DNA from: JAZOTM01 sp045657625
GTDB lineage: Bacteria > Bacillota > Clostridia > Lachnospirales > Lachnospiraceae
Reading direction: 5' to 3'
NCBI GenBank assembly: GCA_045657625.1
Contig: JAZOTM010000013.1
Location: 62,001 to 126,000 of the forward strand
DNA length: 64,000 nt
This document shows positions 9,075-17,966 of the stretch, piece after piece (positions within the stretch are counted from its first letter, which is position 1; every line of letters begins with the position of its first letter). Under the pieces are notes generated by a model that saw only the letters and a program-made list of their open reading frames with translations, had not been told where the DNA came from and made no database searches. The translations under genes and the position numbers were made by a program.

Positions 9075-9749
9075 TTAAGCCCACCTTTTTTCTAACATTC
9101 CTGCTAACCGGCTGATAGGCCAGCAAACAATAAAATACAATATAAGCACCACTGCAAATACACCAAAGGCCGCATTGGGAGAAGTTCTCCGGTTAGCCTC
9201 TATAATTTGTTGTGCTACTTTCAACACTTCTACAATTCCAATCATCATCACAAGCGATGTTGTCTTGATCATTCTCGTCACCAAATTAATAGACAACGGA
9301 ATTAAGCGTCGAATGGTTTGCGGAAAAATCACATATAAATGCACTTGCATTTTATCAAATCCTAATGCGTACGCAGAATCATATTGAATTTTTGGAATAC
9401 TTTTAATCGAACCTCTGACTAAATCTCCCATTTCCGCCGTTCCCCAGAATGCAAATACAAATACAGCAGCTACTTCTGCAGAAATATTCCATCCAAACAC
9501 ACGGGTTGTTCCAAAGTACACCAAAAATAGCAACACCATCTGAGGCATAATTCTCACAATTTCCAAATAAACTCGACAAATTCCTTTTACAACCGGATTT
9601 TTCGATGTCATGCAAACGCCAACTGCCATACCGAGGACGATACTTATAGCCACAGAAATCAAGCTGATTTCAACCGATACCCAAAGTCCTTGCAGCAAAC
9701 GCAGCATATTGGTCCCTTTCCATAAAACATCAATCCCCAAATTCTGCAT
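9075..9749 (-). CDS. Polar amino acid ABC transporter permease (second subunit)
   Basis: This 224-residue membrane protein of the HisM/GlnP type has five predicted helices. Its cytoplasmic EAA loop (DSAYALGFDKMQVHLYVIFPQ, near 125-145) contacts the ATPase. It overlaps the upstream permease gene by 20 bp and is followed after one base by the ATPase start, indicating tight translational coupling. Together with the 9730-10389 protein it would form a heterodimeric channel. Confidence 0.9.
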   Translation of the reverse strand: MQNLGIDVLWKGTNMLRLLQGLWVSVEISLISVAISIVLGMAVGVCMTSKNPVVKGICRVYLEIVRIMPQMVLLFLVYFGTTRVFGWNISAEVAAVFVFAFWGTAEMGDLVRGSIKSIPKIQYDSAYALGFDKMQVHLYVIFPQTIRRLIPLSINLVTRMIKTTSLVMMIGIVEVLKVAQQIIEANRRTSPNAAFGVFAVVLILYFIVCWPISRLAGMLEKRWA

Positions 9750-10389
9750 AACGCATTCTCCTTTCCCAAAGAGTTCCTAAAATTGAAACAGGAAGAAGCA
9801 TAATTAAATAATAAACCACCAACAAAAACAGGCACTCTATCGTTTTTGCATACATACCAATTAAATCCTTTGCAGTAAACATCAAGTCCATCAAACTAAT
9901 GGTAGAAAAGACCGACGTCTCTTTTAACAAAAAAATGATGTTTGCCACCAGGCCCGGTACACTTACCGATAAGGCTTGAGGTAAAATGACAGAAAAAAAC
10001 ACCTGTCTTTTTGTTAACCCTAAGGACAGTGCGCTTTCACTTTGTATTTGATTCACCGATTCCAAACCGCTTCGAAAAGTTTCAATCATATAAGCTCCGC
10101 CAATGAGTCCCAGACCCAAAACTCCACAAGTTTTTGCTGTAATTTGTACTCCGATTTTCGGAAGTGCAAAATAAATAAAAAATAGCTGTACCAGAAGTGG
10201 TGTATTACGAAATACTTCTATGTATACAGCTACGATTTTCTTAATAACCGGGACTTTAAAATATAGGATCATGGATCCCGGTAGCCCTATTACAAAGGCT
10301 ACCAGAATTCCAAGCCATCCTATCTGAAGCGTTAACCCTAAGGCTTCGTTATAAAGCGGTAAATAAGATTTTAAAATCTCAAGATCCAT
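9730..10389 (-). CDS. Polar amino acid ABC transporter permease (first subunit)
   Basis: This 219-residue permease of the HisQ type has about five helices and an EAA loop (SESALSLGLTKRQVFFSVILPQ near 140-160). Its start shares a base with the stop of the binding-protein gene, so it is translationally coupled to it, and its end overlaps the next permease. Residues RNTPLLVQLFFIYFALP are typical of the amino acid permease subfamily. Confidence 0.9.
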   Translation of the reverse strand: MDLEILKSYLPLYNEALGLTLQIGWLGILVAFVIGLPGSMILYFKVPVIKKIVAVYIEVFRNTPLLVQLFFIYFALPKIGVQITAKTCGVLGLGLIGGAYMIETFRSGLESVNQIQSESALSLGLTKRQVFFSVILPQALSVSVPGLVANIIFLLKETSVFSTISLMDLMFTAKDLIGMYAKTIECLFLLVVYYLIMLLPVSILGTLWERRMRYAEFGD

Positions 10390-11309
10390 TATTCTACTTT
10401 TCCACCTTCTACCACTAATGTATCCTCATAATCTGCACCATAAGTATCTAACAAGGTTGCTTCATAATCTGCATGGAAGAATTCTTCTTCACCCAATGCT
10501 TCAATTTCTTCATTTAACCACTCAAGCAATGTAGTGTTTCCCTTTGTTACAGCCGGTGCAATTGTATCAGCGTCTCCCAAGGATGGAATGCCTACTGTAA
10601 AGCCTTCATTCTCCAAAGCAAAAGCAATTACTTCTGTATTATCATTTGCCCATCCTGCTGCATTTCCATTCTCTAAAGCAGTTTTTGCTTCTGCGTATGC
10701 ATCATATTTCTGTAATTTAATATCCGGATAATTCTTTTCCAAGTAGGTCTCTGCTGTAGTTCCGGAAATAACAATAATTTCATCATCTTCTCCTAAATCA
10801 TCCAGGCTTTCAATGACTGCATCCGACGGGGACACAACTCCCAATGCTACATTCATGTATGGAAGTGCAAAATCAACTTCTTCTGCTCTTTCTTCTGTTA
10901 CGGTGAAATTGGCTAAAATAATGTCTACCTTACCTGTCTGTAAATACTCAATTCTGTTTGCTGCCTCTGTAGATACGTAATTGATTTCTACCCCAAGATC
11001 CTCGCCAATTCTTTCTGCAAAATAAACATCATATCCTGCATAATCTCCATTTTCATCCACATAACCAAATGGACTCTTATCTGAAAATACGCCGATATTG
11101 ATGGTTCCACTTTCAATAATTTCATCTAAAGTTCTATAAACCACATCTGCAGACGCATCTGCTTCTGTTGCAGAAGTTTCATTTGTATCTGAAGTAGTTG
11201 TGTCTGAAGTAGTTGTGTCTGAAGTACTACCGCATCCGGCAAGAACAACTCCTGTTAATGCAAGTGTTAAAGATGTGCTTATCAATTTTTTTAATATATT
11301 ATTTTTCAT
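10389..11309 (-). CDS. Amino acid ABC transporter substrate-binding lipoprotein
   Basis: This 306-residue lipoprotein has a signal peptide ending in VLAGC (Cys26) and a Thr/Ser/Asp-rich linker. That linker contains TSDTTTSDTTTSD, encoded by a 15-bp tandem DNA repeat around 11195-11228. The bilobed periplasmic-type binding fold of the family-3 amino acid binding proteins follows: SGTINIGVFSDKSPFGYVDENGDYAGYDV, then RIEYLQTGKVDIILANFTVTEERAE. The likely ligand is a polar amino acid such as cysteine/cystine or glutamine; the exact ligand is not readable. It is the first gene of the operon. Confidence 0.9.
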   Translation of the reverse strand: MKNNILKKLISTSLTLALTGVVLAGCGSTSDTTTSDTTTSDTNETSATEADASADVVYRTLDEIIESGTINIGVFSDKSPFGYVDENGDYAGYDVYFAERIGEDLGVEINYVSTEAANRIEYLQTGKVDIILANFTVTEERAEEVDFALPYMNVALGVVSPSDAVIESLDDLGEDDEIIVISGTTAETYLEKNYPDIKLQKYDAYAEAKTALENGNAAGWANDNTEVIAFALENEGFTVGIPSLGDADTIAPAVTKGNTTLLEWLNEEIEALGEEEFFHADYEATLLDTYGADYEDTLVVEGGKVE

Positions 11310-11443
11310 TTGTGTACTCTCCTATCAATTCTTGCTTCATCATGAATTCATTGATTGCTGTAATATTATTCCTATTCTTTTCTCATGTCAACGGATTCCA
11401 CACTACCTATTTTTTATCGTCTGATATAGATTTTGCTTATAAC

Positions 11444-11479
11444 AAAAAGGGAACCAAGCTATCACTTGATTCCTTTTTC
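11444..11479 (-). terminator. Terminator after the hydrogenase-like gene
   Basis: AAAAAGGAATCAAG pairs with CTTGGTTCCCTTTTT on the minus strand with one bulge and a G-T pair, followed by T residues. It lies 63 bp past the stop of the 11542 gene and ends the redox operon. Confidence 0.55.
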
Positions 11480-11541
11480 TATGTAATCCTTATGTATCTT
11501 CACAAAATATTTCGTTTTATCAGAACTGAACACGGATGATA

Positions 11542-12894
11542 TTACCGGCCTCCGCCACTGATACATCCTTCCGGGCATGCGTAGATTTCTAAGAAATCTA
11601 CCTTCGGATTTTGTTTGATTCGTTGCGCTGTATTACGCATTCCATATACCGTTTCTTTTGTTAACTTCGGCAAAATCTCTGTTATTTTCTCTTTCTTCTC
11701 ATATCCCGGGATGCCATCCGGCTCCAATGGGAGCATTTCTTCCCACACCTGATTGGCGGTGAAGTTGGAAACACAGGCTCTGCGGATTAATACAAACAAT
11801 TCATACGTAGTCAAATGTGCATCTACGTAATCATGCTTTCCTGTTTTTTCTGCCAAGCAATTTGAAATGCTTACATAAAAATTGTCTTCCTGTTTCCAAA
11901 CTTCTTTACATCTCCGGGCTGCAAACTCTCCTTTGCTTTGCAATTCCACCACATAAGGTTTCCATTCCGGTTTATGATTTTCCACATAATTGAGAAACCC
12001 TTGGCAATTTCCGGATAGCAATGGCAAATCCCCTGTTTCCTTCCGATTTTCCACTTGCCTATACATTTCTTTTTGATAATCCACCTCAAAAACACTTTGG
12101 TCCACTACCACATCAAACCCAATAGCCTTCAAAATTCCAACCACTTTACCCAGCTGATTTTGTTCCGTGACGTCCCCAAATCTACGGTCAATACTTCTCG
12201 CGGTTTCTTCAGAAACTCCAAGAATCACATGCTTGCTCTTATCATATAAGGCCTTCCACACTTTTTTTGTATCATCTTTTACCGCTAAGGCACCGGTGGG
12301 ACATGCTGCCACGCATTGTCCACACCCTATGCATCTGGTATCCTTCAATTCCAAGCCATCCACAAAGCCCACCTTAGTTTCCTGCCCTTTTCGATTTATG
12401 GAAATAGCACCGGTTCCCTGCATAACCGCACAGGTACTTAAGCACCTTCTACACAACAGGCACTTCGAATTATCGCGGATTAAATAAGAGGTACTTTCAT
12501 CCTTGAGAACCTGTCTTTTTCCTTTTCCAAAAGCACGATCGTCCACTTCATACTGACTGCATAAATCTCGGAGTTCACACTTCGCACCGGAAGGGCATTC
12601 ACTACACTCCATACGATGGTCTGCACATAACAATTCCAAAGCAGTTTTTCTGGCTCTACGTACTCTTTCATTATCCGTTTCAATGCACATTCCTTCCGCT
12701 GCCTTAGTGGCACACGCCGGCATCAACTTGGGAGAGTCATTGACTTGCACCATGCAAACCCTACAGGATGCAATTTTATTGATGTCCTTCAAATAACAAA
12801 GGGATGGGATTTCCACTCCAACCTGTCTTGCAGCTTCTAAAATTGTAAGTCCTTCTGCCACATTTTTTTCACATCCATTGATTGTAATTTTCAT
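11542..12894 (-). CDS. [FeFe]-hydrogenase-like iron-sulfur protein with remodelled H-cluster site
   Basis: In order: a [2Fe-2S] plant-ferredoxin domain (Cys33, 44, 47, 61); the His-Cys3 cluster domain (His93, Cys97, 100, 106); two [4Fe-4S] ferredoxin motifs (CLLCRRCLSTC, CIGCGQCVAACP); and a shortened hydrogenase large domain. All four Cys that hold the cubane of the H-cluster appear kept (Cys297, 346, 440, 444; the last in YACPEGCISGGG). The motifs around them have changed: TSCCPxW is SGNCQGF and PCTxKK is NCLAEK, so the proton-transfer Cys and the conserved Lys position are lost. Length is 450 against about 580 in HndD/HydA. I infer an electron-transfer or reductase partner rather than a hydrogen-evolving enzyme. 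Its start overlaps the NuoF-like stop by 4 bp. Confidence 0.8.
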   Translation of the reverse strand: MKITINGCEKNVAEGLTILEAARQVGVEIPSLCYLKDINKIASCRVCMVQVNDSPKLMPACATKAAEGMCIETDNERVRRARKTALELLCADHRMECSECPSGAKCELRDLCSQYEVDDRAFGKGKRQVLKDESTSYLIRDNSKCLLCRRCLSTCAVMQGTGAISINRKGQETKVGFVDGLELKDTRCIGCGQCVAACPTGALAVKDDTKKVWKALYDKSKHVILGVSEETARSIDRRFGDVTEQNQLGKVVGILKAIGFDVVVDQSVFEVDYQKEMYRQVENRKETGDLPLLSGNCQGFLNYVENHKPEWKPYVVELQSKGEFAARRCKEVWKQEDNFYVSISNCLAEKTGKHDYVDAHLTTYELFVLIRRACVSNFTANQVWEEMLPLEPDGIPGYEKKEKITEILPKLTKETVYGMRNTAQRIKQNPKVDFLEIYACPEGCISGGGR

Positions 12895-14222
12895 CCAAGC
12901 ACCTCCCGAAAGTGATTTAATAAAGTCAAAACCGGGCTAATCGCTGCCTGTCCAAAACCACATCTTGCATTGCTTTGAATATAATCCAGCAACCCACGAA
13001 GTCTTTCTTCCTCTGACTTGGACAGCCCCTCTGTCTTCGTCTCCTGCAAGATTTCTTTGACTCTTTGCAAACCTTCTCTACAGGGGGTACAGGTTCCACA
13101 GGACTCTTTGATATAGAAATCATTCAACTTTAGAATCTCTTCCCTTAAATCACGGTCTTTTCCAAACACGCGAATTGATGCCACCCCGAAGGACGCACCT
13201 CTTTCCCTACAAGATTCCGGTGCCATCTTCATGTCCAAATAAGATTCCGGCAACAACGTACCGGAACCACCTCCGGTCAAAATTCCTTGCACCCCATTGG
13301 TGGCGCCTCCCGCCTCTGCAATGCATGCTTCCAGTGTAATTCCCGGAGACAATTCATACACTCCCGGATTTTTTACATCTCCAAAAATAGTAAATAGCTT
13401 CGGTCCCGGAAAAGCCTCTGTTCCAAACTTTCGGAAAGCTTCTGCACCATAGCGCATAATATATGGAATACAGGCAAATGTTTCTACATTGTTGATTACC
13501 GTTGGTTTGCCATACAATCCACAAGTTCCCGGAAATGGTGGTTTTAATCTAGGCTCTCCTCTTTTTCCCTCAATGGAATTCAATAATGCGGTTTCCTCTC
13601 CACAGACGTATGCGCCGTGTCCCATAAAAACTTCCACTTCTGCAGAATTTTCCGGTTTCTTCGCGATAACATCCAGGATTCCTTCCTTCAAATCTGCATA
13701 TTCTTCTCGTAAATACAGATATCCTTTCTTTGCACCGACTGCATGAGCGGCAATCAACATACCTTCAATGACAGCTGCCGGATTTTTTTTCAAAAGGACA
13801 CGGTCTTTTCCGGTTCCCGGTTCTCCCTCATCTGCATTACAGACAATGTATTTTTCCGGAGCAGATACCTCCGCAGTCAATTTCCACTTCGTTGCTGTTG
13901 GAAAAGCGCTTCCGGATCTTCCCTTTAATCCGGCTTCTTCGATCATTGGTATAATTTGCTCCTCATTTTGCAATGCAATTTTTAACGCGATAAAATCATC
14001 CGATGGATATTGAATCAATCCCCCCTCTTTTCGACAAGGGTATAGATTCTCAATATGATCTTCCTGCTCTTTTTTTTCTAAATAAAAGTACTCATAGAAG
14101 CTGGCCGTTCCTAAAATTTCCGATTCCGATAACTCCATTTCTTTTGCCAGTTTCTTTATTTCTTCCATGGGCAAATATCCATTTTTCTCTTGGATTTCTC
14201 CCAATTTTGTTAAAAGTTCCAT
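12891..14222 (-). CDS. NuoF/HndC-like NADH-binding flavoprotein with a NuoE N-terminal stub
   Basis: The first 50 residues match the helical start of NuoE (EIQEKNGYLPMEEIKKLAKEM... ILGTASFYEYF), but the thioredoxin-like [2Fe-2S] half of NuoE is absent. NuoF follows: FMN/NADH loop GLKGRSGSAFPTATKW, CNADEGEPGTGKDR, GAYVCGEETALLNSIEG, and the N3 [4Fe-4S] ligands SCGTCTPCREG plus NARCGFGQ. The protein would accept hydride from NAD(P)H or deliver it, passing electrons through its [4Fe-4S] centre to the Fe-S protein encoded next. At 443 residues it lacks the extra ferredoxin domains of HndC. The gene lies between the AprB-like and hydrogenase-like genes and overlaps the latter by 4 bp. Confidence 0.85.
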   Translation of the reverse strand: MELLTKLGEIQEKNGYLPMEEIKKLAKEMELSESEILGTASFYEYFYLEKKEQEDHIENLYPCRKEGGLIQYPSDDFIALKIALQNEEQIIPMIEEAGLKGRSGSAFPTATKWKLTAEVSAPEKYIVCNADEGEPGTGKDRVLLKKNPAAVIEGMLIAAHAVGAKKGYLYLREEYADLKEGILDVIAKKPENSAEVEVFMGHGAYVCGEETALLNSIEGKRGEPRLKPPFPGTCGLYGKPTVINNVETFACIPYIMRYGAEAFRKFGTEAFPGPKLFTIFGDVKNPGVYELSPGITLEACIAEAGGATNGVQGILTGGGSGTLLPESYLDMKMAPESCRERGASFGVASIRVFGKDRDLREEILKLNDFYIKESCGTCTPCREGLQRVKEILQETKTEGLSKSEEERLRGLLDYIQSNARCGFGQAAISPVLTLLNHFREVLG

Positions 14223-14235
14223 TTTCTTGCCCTTC

Positions 14236-14583
14236 CTACCAACCTACCGGTGGCTTAAAATAACTCTTTTTCGGACTCTCTTGTCCACCCAGTCGATATA
14301 CTTCATTGGTCTCTTTTCGCTTAAACAAAATACGCTGATTAATAGGTAAATGCATTTCCAAAGCACCTCTTGGACAAGCTTCTACACAACATGCGCAATA
14401 CCAACATTCATCCGGATAGGCCACAATCGGGGCCTGTCCCCTCGTGGGATTCGGCAACAATGTCTGTATACGGCACACATTGACGCAAGAATTACATCCC
14501 ACACATTTTGTTTCATCAATGGACACTGCCAAGGTTGGCCCGGACGGATTTGGTACAATATAGCATTCCTGTTTCTCACTCAT
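14236..14583 (-). CDS. AprB-like dicluster ferredoxin
   Basis: This 115-residue protein has two [4Fe-4S] motifs, CVGCNSCVNVCRIQTL near residue 24 and CWYCACCVEACPRGAL near residue 60. It continues into a tail (HLPINQRILFKRKETNEVYRL) like that of the beta subunit of adenylylsulfate reductase, though shorter than a typical AprB (about 150). Its start overlaps the 3' end of the AprA-like gene by 8 bp, so the two are almost certainly stoichiometric subunits. It would wire the FAD of that protein to the NuoF-like and hydrogenase-like proteins. Confidence 0.85.
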   Translation of the reverse strand: MSEKQECYIVPNPSGPTLAVSIDETKCVGCNSCVNVCRIQTLLPNPTRGQAPIVAYPDECWYCACCVEACPRGALEMHLPINQRILFKRKETNEVYRLGGQESPKKSYFKPPVGW

Positions 14584-16546
14584 GAACAGCTACCTCCTTT
14601 GCCCGATGCTTTTTATATATCTCCAAATAGTTTTCGCTTCCTTCTTCTTTTAACCAATACTGTTTTTCTTTATGAATGGTGCGAATTTCATCGCCATCCA
14701 ACTGGTTAAAAATATAACCGTCTCCTATGGTTCCCTGATCCTCTGCTTCGATTCTTGCCATACAAGCATGCAAATAAAGTTCCGAAACAACGAATCTGGT
14801 TTCACATTCCAACACGCGGGTTAATTCATGCGGATTTCTTGCAAACGTCATTTGCGCCTCTGTTTTTTTGATACTATCTAACCAAAGCAATCCCTGCTTC
14901 ATAATCGGAATGGTTTTGTATTCTGCGCAACACTGCTGCATCACTCTCGCAGTCCCTGCCCACAATTCCTTCCAGCTGACATAAGCTTTTTCTTCCCCAT
15001 TTCTTTTTACCGGTGCATAAATCCGATTCTTTTCCGCTTCCACCTGAGCGTCATTGATTTCACCCAAGGCACAGGTCTCGCTGTATTCTGCTGCTCTGTT
15101 TCCTGCGTAAAAACCGGAAGAACATGCAAAGCTACAGCCTTCCAACCCACCGGAAGCTCCGGCTACAAACAATCCCGGTACATTCGTCATCAAATCCCAA
15201 TCACAGGCGATTTCCCCTTGTCCGCCATTTTCTGTTCTCCATGCTTTGGCTAAATCAATTTCCCCATGAAACCAGGCTCCAAACTTCAAATAATTTTCCG
15301 GTAATTCAATAGGTGCCATCAACATATCCTTTTCCGGATCAAACCCTAAACGGGTATACAAATCATATAAGGTGTAACGACTCTTTCCTTCATTTCCAAT
15401 CATGACACCCCAAATACTTCTGCGCTCTTCCTCCGGCATACCAGCCAAATCCGCCCACAAAGGCATTTCGTATTCTCCGTTTCGAATGCGTTCTCCTAAG
15501 TCATGAATCAAGGTAGGTTGTTTGATTCCCGGGTAGTTATCACTTTTTCCGGATGCAATATATCTCTGATGTTCTGCCGGCATATTCCGTTCCGCAACGG
15601 TGTGAAGTATTTTCCCCTCTGCATCTTCCCAAGGAATTTCTTTCCCTTGATTGTCTACTATGGTGCAAGGAAACCAAGTATTTCCAGGGTTTCCAATACC
15701 AAAACGAGGCCATGCAAAGGGATTGTTTCCCTTGGTACTACCGTTTCGATGCATGCCATATACCTGCGCACCGGCCTTCCATGCCATCGCCAAGCCTTCC
15801 CCAATTTCATTCGGGTCCCAGCGGTAACTATTTCCCGTAAGCTCCATATTCATGGTCCACATAGAACATGCATATCCGGTGGAAATAATTACGGTTTTGC
15901 AATGAAAAACAAACAGCTCTCCTGTCTCTGAGGAAACTCCCATGGCTCCCACCACTGGGGCCCCTTGTTTTCCACCTTCCGTTAATAACGCTGTCATCAT
16001 CACGCGTTCATAGAGTTCTGCTCCTTTTTCCACCAAGCCATTGTAAAGAACCGGCTTGATATAGTTGCCACCACGAAGTTTTACTGCCACCATTTTGTGA
16101 TAATCATAAGCCTTTAATAATTTGCTCTTCTCGTCTCTGGTGGCAGTATCCTTAAATTCGTCTAATTCATCTTCAATACGCAGCCCCAACTTTTTTAAAT
16201 ACATCAAGGCATCCCAGGTACCTTTTTCCGCAATATAATCCCTGTGATTCAACCCGGTATCTCTACTTTTTTCAATGTTCTCTTCCGTTGTGATGGGGCT
16301 GTCCGGATTATCTAATACCGTATTCCAGTGGTCCATTCCGGCACCACCACAACCACTTTTTTTAATTGGTGCCTTATCGCAAACCACTACTTTTTTTCCA
16401 CGTTCACAGGCAGCGATGCCTGCACAGCAACCTGCCAAGCCACCACCGATTACTAAAACATCACAGGTCACATGACTGACCTTTCCATATTTTATTTCAT
16501 AGGGCCATTTCACCGGCTCCATTTTATTTTCTCTTTGAAAATCCAT
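14576..16546 (-). CDS. AprA-like FAD-dependent reductase (fumarate-reductase superfamily)
   Basis: The 656-residue flavoprotein has a Rossmann FAD site VIGGGLAGCCAG (about 32-43), a second FAD motif near GLFVAGASGGLEGCSFACSSG (about 480-500), and a helical C-terminal domain. Length and architecture match the alpha subunit of adenylylsulfate reductase, and it is paired with an AprB-like ferredoxin. However, no ATP sulfurylase, Qmo or dissimilatory sulfite reductase genes are present, so sulfate reduction is unlikely. Related AprAB-like pairs in gut anaerobes are thought to reduce organic substrates. The neighbours suggest the substrate enters through the adjacent peptide-family importer. There is no signal peptide, so the enzyme is cytosolic. 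The substrate is unknown. Confidence 0.8.
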   Translation of the reverse strand: MDFQRENKMEPVKWPYEIKYGKVSHVTCDVLVIGGGLAGCCAGIAACERGKKVVVCDKAPIKKSGCGGAGMDHWNTVLDNPDSPITTEENIEKSRDTGLNHRDYIAEKGTWDALMYLKKLGLRIEDELDEFKDTATRDEKSKLLKAYDYHKMVAVKLRGGNYIKPVLYNGLVEKGAELYERVMMTALLTEGGKQGAPVVGAMGVSSETGELFVFHCKTVIISTGYACSMWTMNMELTGNSYRWDPNEIGEGLAMAWKAGAQVYGMHRNGSTKGNNPFAWPRFGIGNPGNTWFPCTIVDNQGKEIPWEDAEGKILHTVAERNMPAEHQRYIASGKSDNYPGIKQPTLIHDLGERIRNGEYEMPLWADLAGMPEEERRSIWGVMIGNEGKSRYTLYDLYTRLGFDPEKDMLMAPIELPENYLKFGAWFHGEIDLAKAWRTENGGQGEIACDWDLMTNVPGLFVAGASGGLEGCSFACSSGFYAGNRAAEYSETCALGEINDAQVEAEKNRIYAPVKRNGEEKAYVSWKELWAGTARVMQQCCAEYKTIPIMKQGLLWLDSIKKTEAQMTFARNPHELTRVLECETRFVVSELYLHACMARIEAEDQGTIGDGYIFNQLDGDEIRTIHKEKQYWLKEEGSENYLEIYKKHRAKEVAVHE

Positions 16547-16579
16547 ACTATTCCCTTTTCTTTCTTATCCAAAACGAAG

Positions 16580-16608
16580 AGAACCAGCCCTCTTTTCCGG
16601 CTGGTTCT
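16580..16608. terminator. Hairpin between the ceramidase-like and flavoprotein genes
   Basis: AGAACCAGCC (16580-16589) pairs perfectly with GGCTGGTTCT (16599-16608). The T run is better on the plus side than on the minus side, so on the minus-strand transcript it may only attenuate read-through from the transporter genes into the flavoprotein genes. Confidence 0.5.
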
Positions 16609-16616
16609 TTTTCCTT

Positions 16617-17951
16617 TTACTTGTGTTGCATAGGAGGGCGTTTTGGTTCCGGATCCTTTGCAGAAGGATCCAATGCCTCTAACATTTCTACGCTTTTTTT
16701 CAAAAAGTCTTGCATAAACAATCCCGGTTTTTGATTGGGATGCATCATGCCCGGCAGCTGCGGATGAAACTGTAATAAGGTAGTATCATCTGCAATATAA
16801 CTGCCATCTCCCAAAAGACTTGCATCGTGATTGATTACAATCACCTGAGAAGCAATTCGTTCCTGAATGGCTTTCGCATAAAGATCAAATAACTCTCCGC
16901 TTGCACCTAAAAGATAAATATCTCCTAATTTCATCATATGTAAGCGGATTTTAAATGGTTCCATATTTCCTTCGGTAATAGAGTAAGAAACTTTTCCTCC
17001 CAACTCCATTTCTTTTTTCGCACATACCAACTGACGATTCAGTTTGCGCAAATCGTCATAATGCTTCGCTGCAATTACTTCTAAAAGTTCATAGCCATTT
17101 TCTGTAATTTTCTTTGTACTCATACGACCGGTTTTAGGATCCGGATATTCCATTTGTGTTTTGATATATGGATTGATATCCCCCGCCGCACCGGAACACC
17201 ACACAGTAACAGAATCCGCAAAATTTTCCTCATTCCATGCACTGATTCTTCCTGCAATGTCTCCGGAAAATCCCAGCTTGTCTCCAAAGGCTTCATAGCC
17301 ATTTAAAACTGCACAATGTACCGGATAGTTCACAAAGAAGGCAATTGGTTTTCCCTCATAATCTTCAAACCGAAGAAGGGAAAGCGTATGGCTGATATTC
17401 CCTTTTCCATTCTCTCCAATGGCCACCTTCCGATGCCAAGAGCCATCCGGTTCCGCAAATTCATACGGGAACTTTCGATCTACATTTATAAAGCTTTCCC
17501 CGGTAGCGAAACCATACTTTGCCAGCACCGCATGTTCCATAGCTGCCTGTACAGCCATCTGTAATTTTTCCTGAAGAAAACTTTCATAGTTTAAAATTTC
17601 TTCCTGTACTTCCGGTGGTTTGTTTGCAAAATTATTGGGGCCTTCGTTGGTACGATTTCCTGCAATCGGTGCTGTATGCGTATGCACTGCTGCCAACAAA
17701 ATATTCTCTTCCGGCACCTTTGCTTCCTGCTGCACCAGGGCTAAAAATTTTTCAGGACACGGAACCTTATCCAAATCAAAGGAAATCAATACTGCAGCAT
17801 CTGTTTCATTTTTTAAATAAATGACACGCACATATAAATCGTCTAATACTCCTCCGAACTTCCGATTCATAAGTCCACACAGATTTTTCCAAGTCTCTTC
17901 CTTGGGTGTAATTTTTTCCTTTGCTGCACCACAATACAATAAATCACTCAT
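16617..17951 (-). CDS. Neutral/alkaline ceramidase-superfamily hydrolase
   Basis: This 444-residue protein opens with YCGAAKEKITP, the typical start of the neutral ceramidase family. It has the zinc-binding AAVHTHTAP (His90, His92), an ISFDLDKVPC strand, and WCSGAAGDINPY, the conserved GDxNP turn. Ceramidases hydrolyse amide bonds of N-acyl sphingoid bases, but most bacterial intracellular members are uncharacterised and this one has no signal peptide or fibronectin-like C-terminal domain. It lies 15 bp downstream of an ABC importer ATPase gene, so it probably acts on the imported compound. An ester or amide of a host or dietary small molecule is a plausible substrate; this is inference. Confidence 0.75.
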   Translation of the reverse strand: MSDLLYCGAAKEKITPKEETWKNLCGLMNRKFGGVLDDLYVRVIYLKNETDAAVLISFDLDKVPCPEKFLALVQQEAKVPEENILLAAVHTHTAPIAGNRTNEGPNNFANKPPEVQEEILNYESFLQEKLQMAVQAAMEHAVLAKYGFATGESFINVDRKFPYEFAEPDGSWHRKVAIGENGKGNISHTLSLLRFEDYEGKPIAFFVNYPVHCAVLNGYEAFGDKLGFSGDIAGRISAWNEENFADSVTVWCSGAAGDINPYIKTQMEYPDPKTGRMSTKKITENGYELLEVIAAKHYDDLRKLNRQLVCAKKEMELGGKVSYSITEGNMEPFKIRLHMMKLGDIYLLGASGELFDLYAKAIQERIASQVIVINHDASLLGDGSYIADDTTLLQFHPQLPGMMHPNQKPGLFMQDFLKKSVEMLEALDPSAKDPEPKRPPMQHK

Positions 17952-17966
17952 TCCTCTTCTCCTCGA

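Noticed and set aside
11542..12894. A functional [FeFe]-hydrogenase
   Set aside because: The proton-transfer Cys and the PCTxKK and TSCCPxW motifs are missing, and the domain is shortened.
14576..16546. Adenylylsulfate reductase for sulfate reduction
   Set aside because: No ATP sulfurylase, Qmo or sulfite reductase genes are present and the partners are NuoF-like and hydrogenase-like. Organic substrate reduction is more likely.
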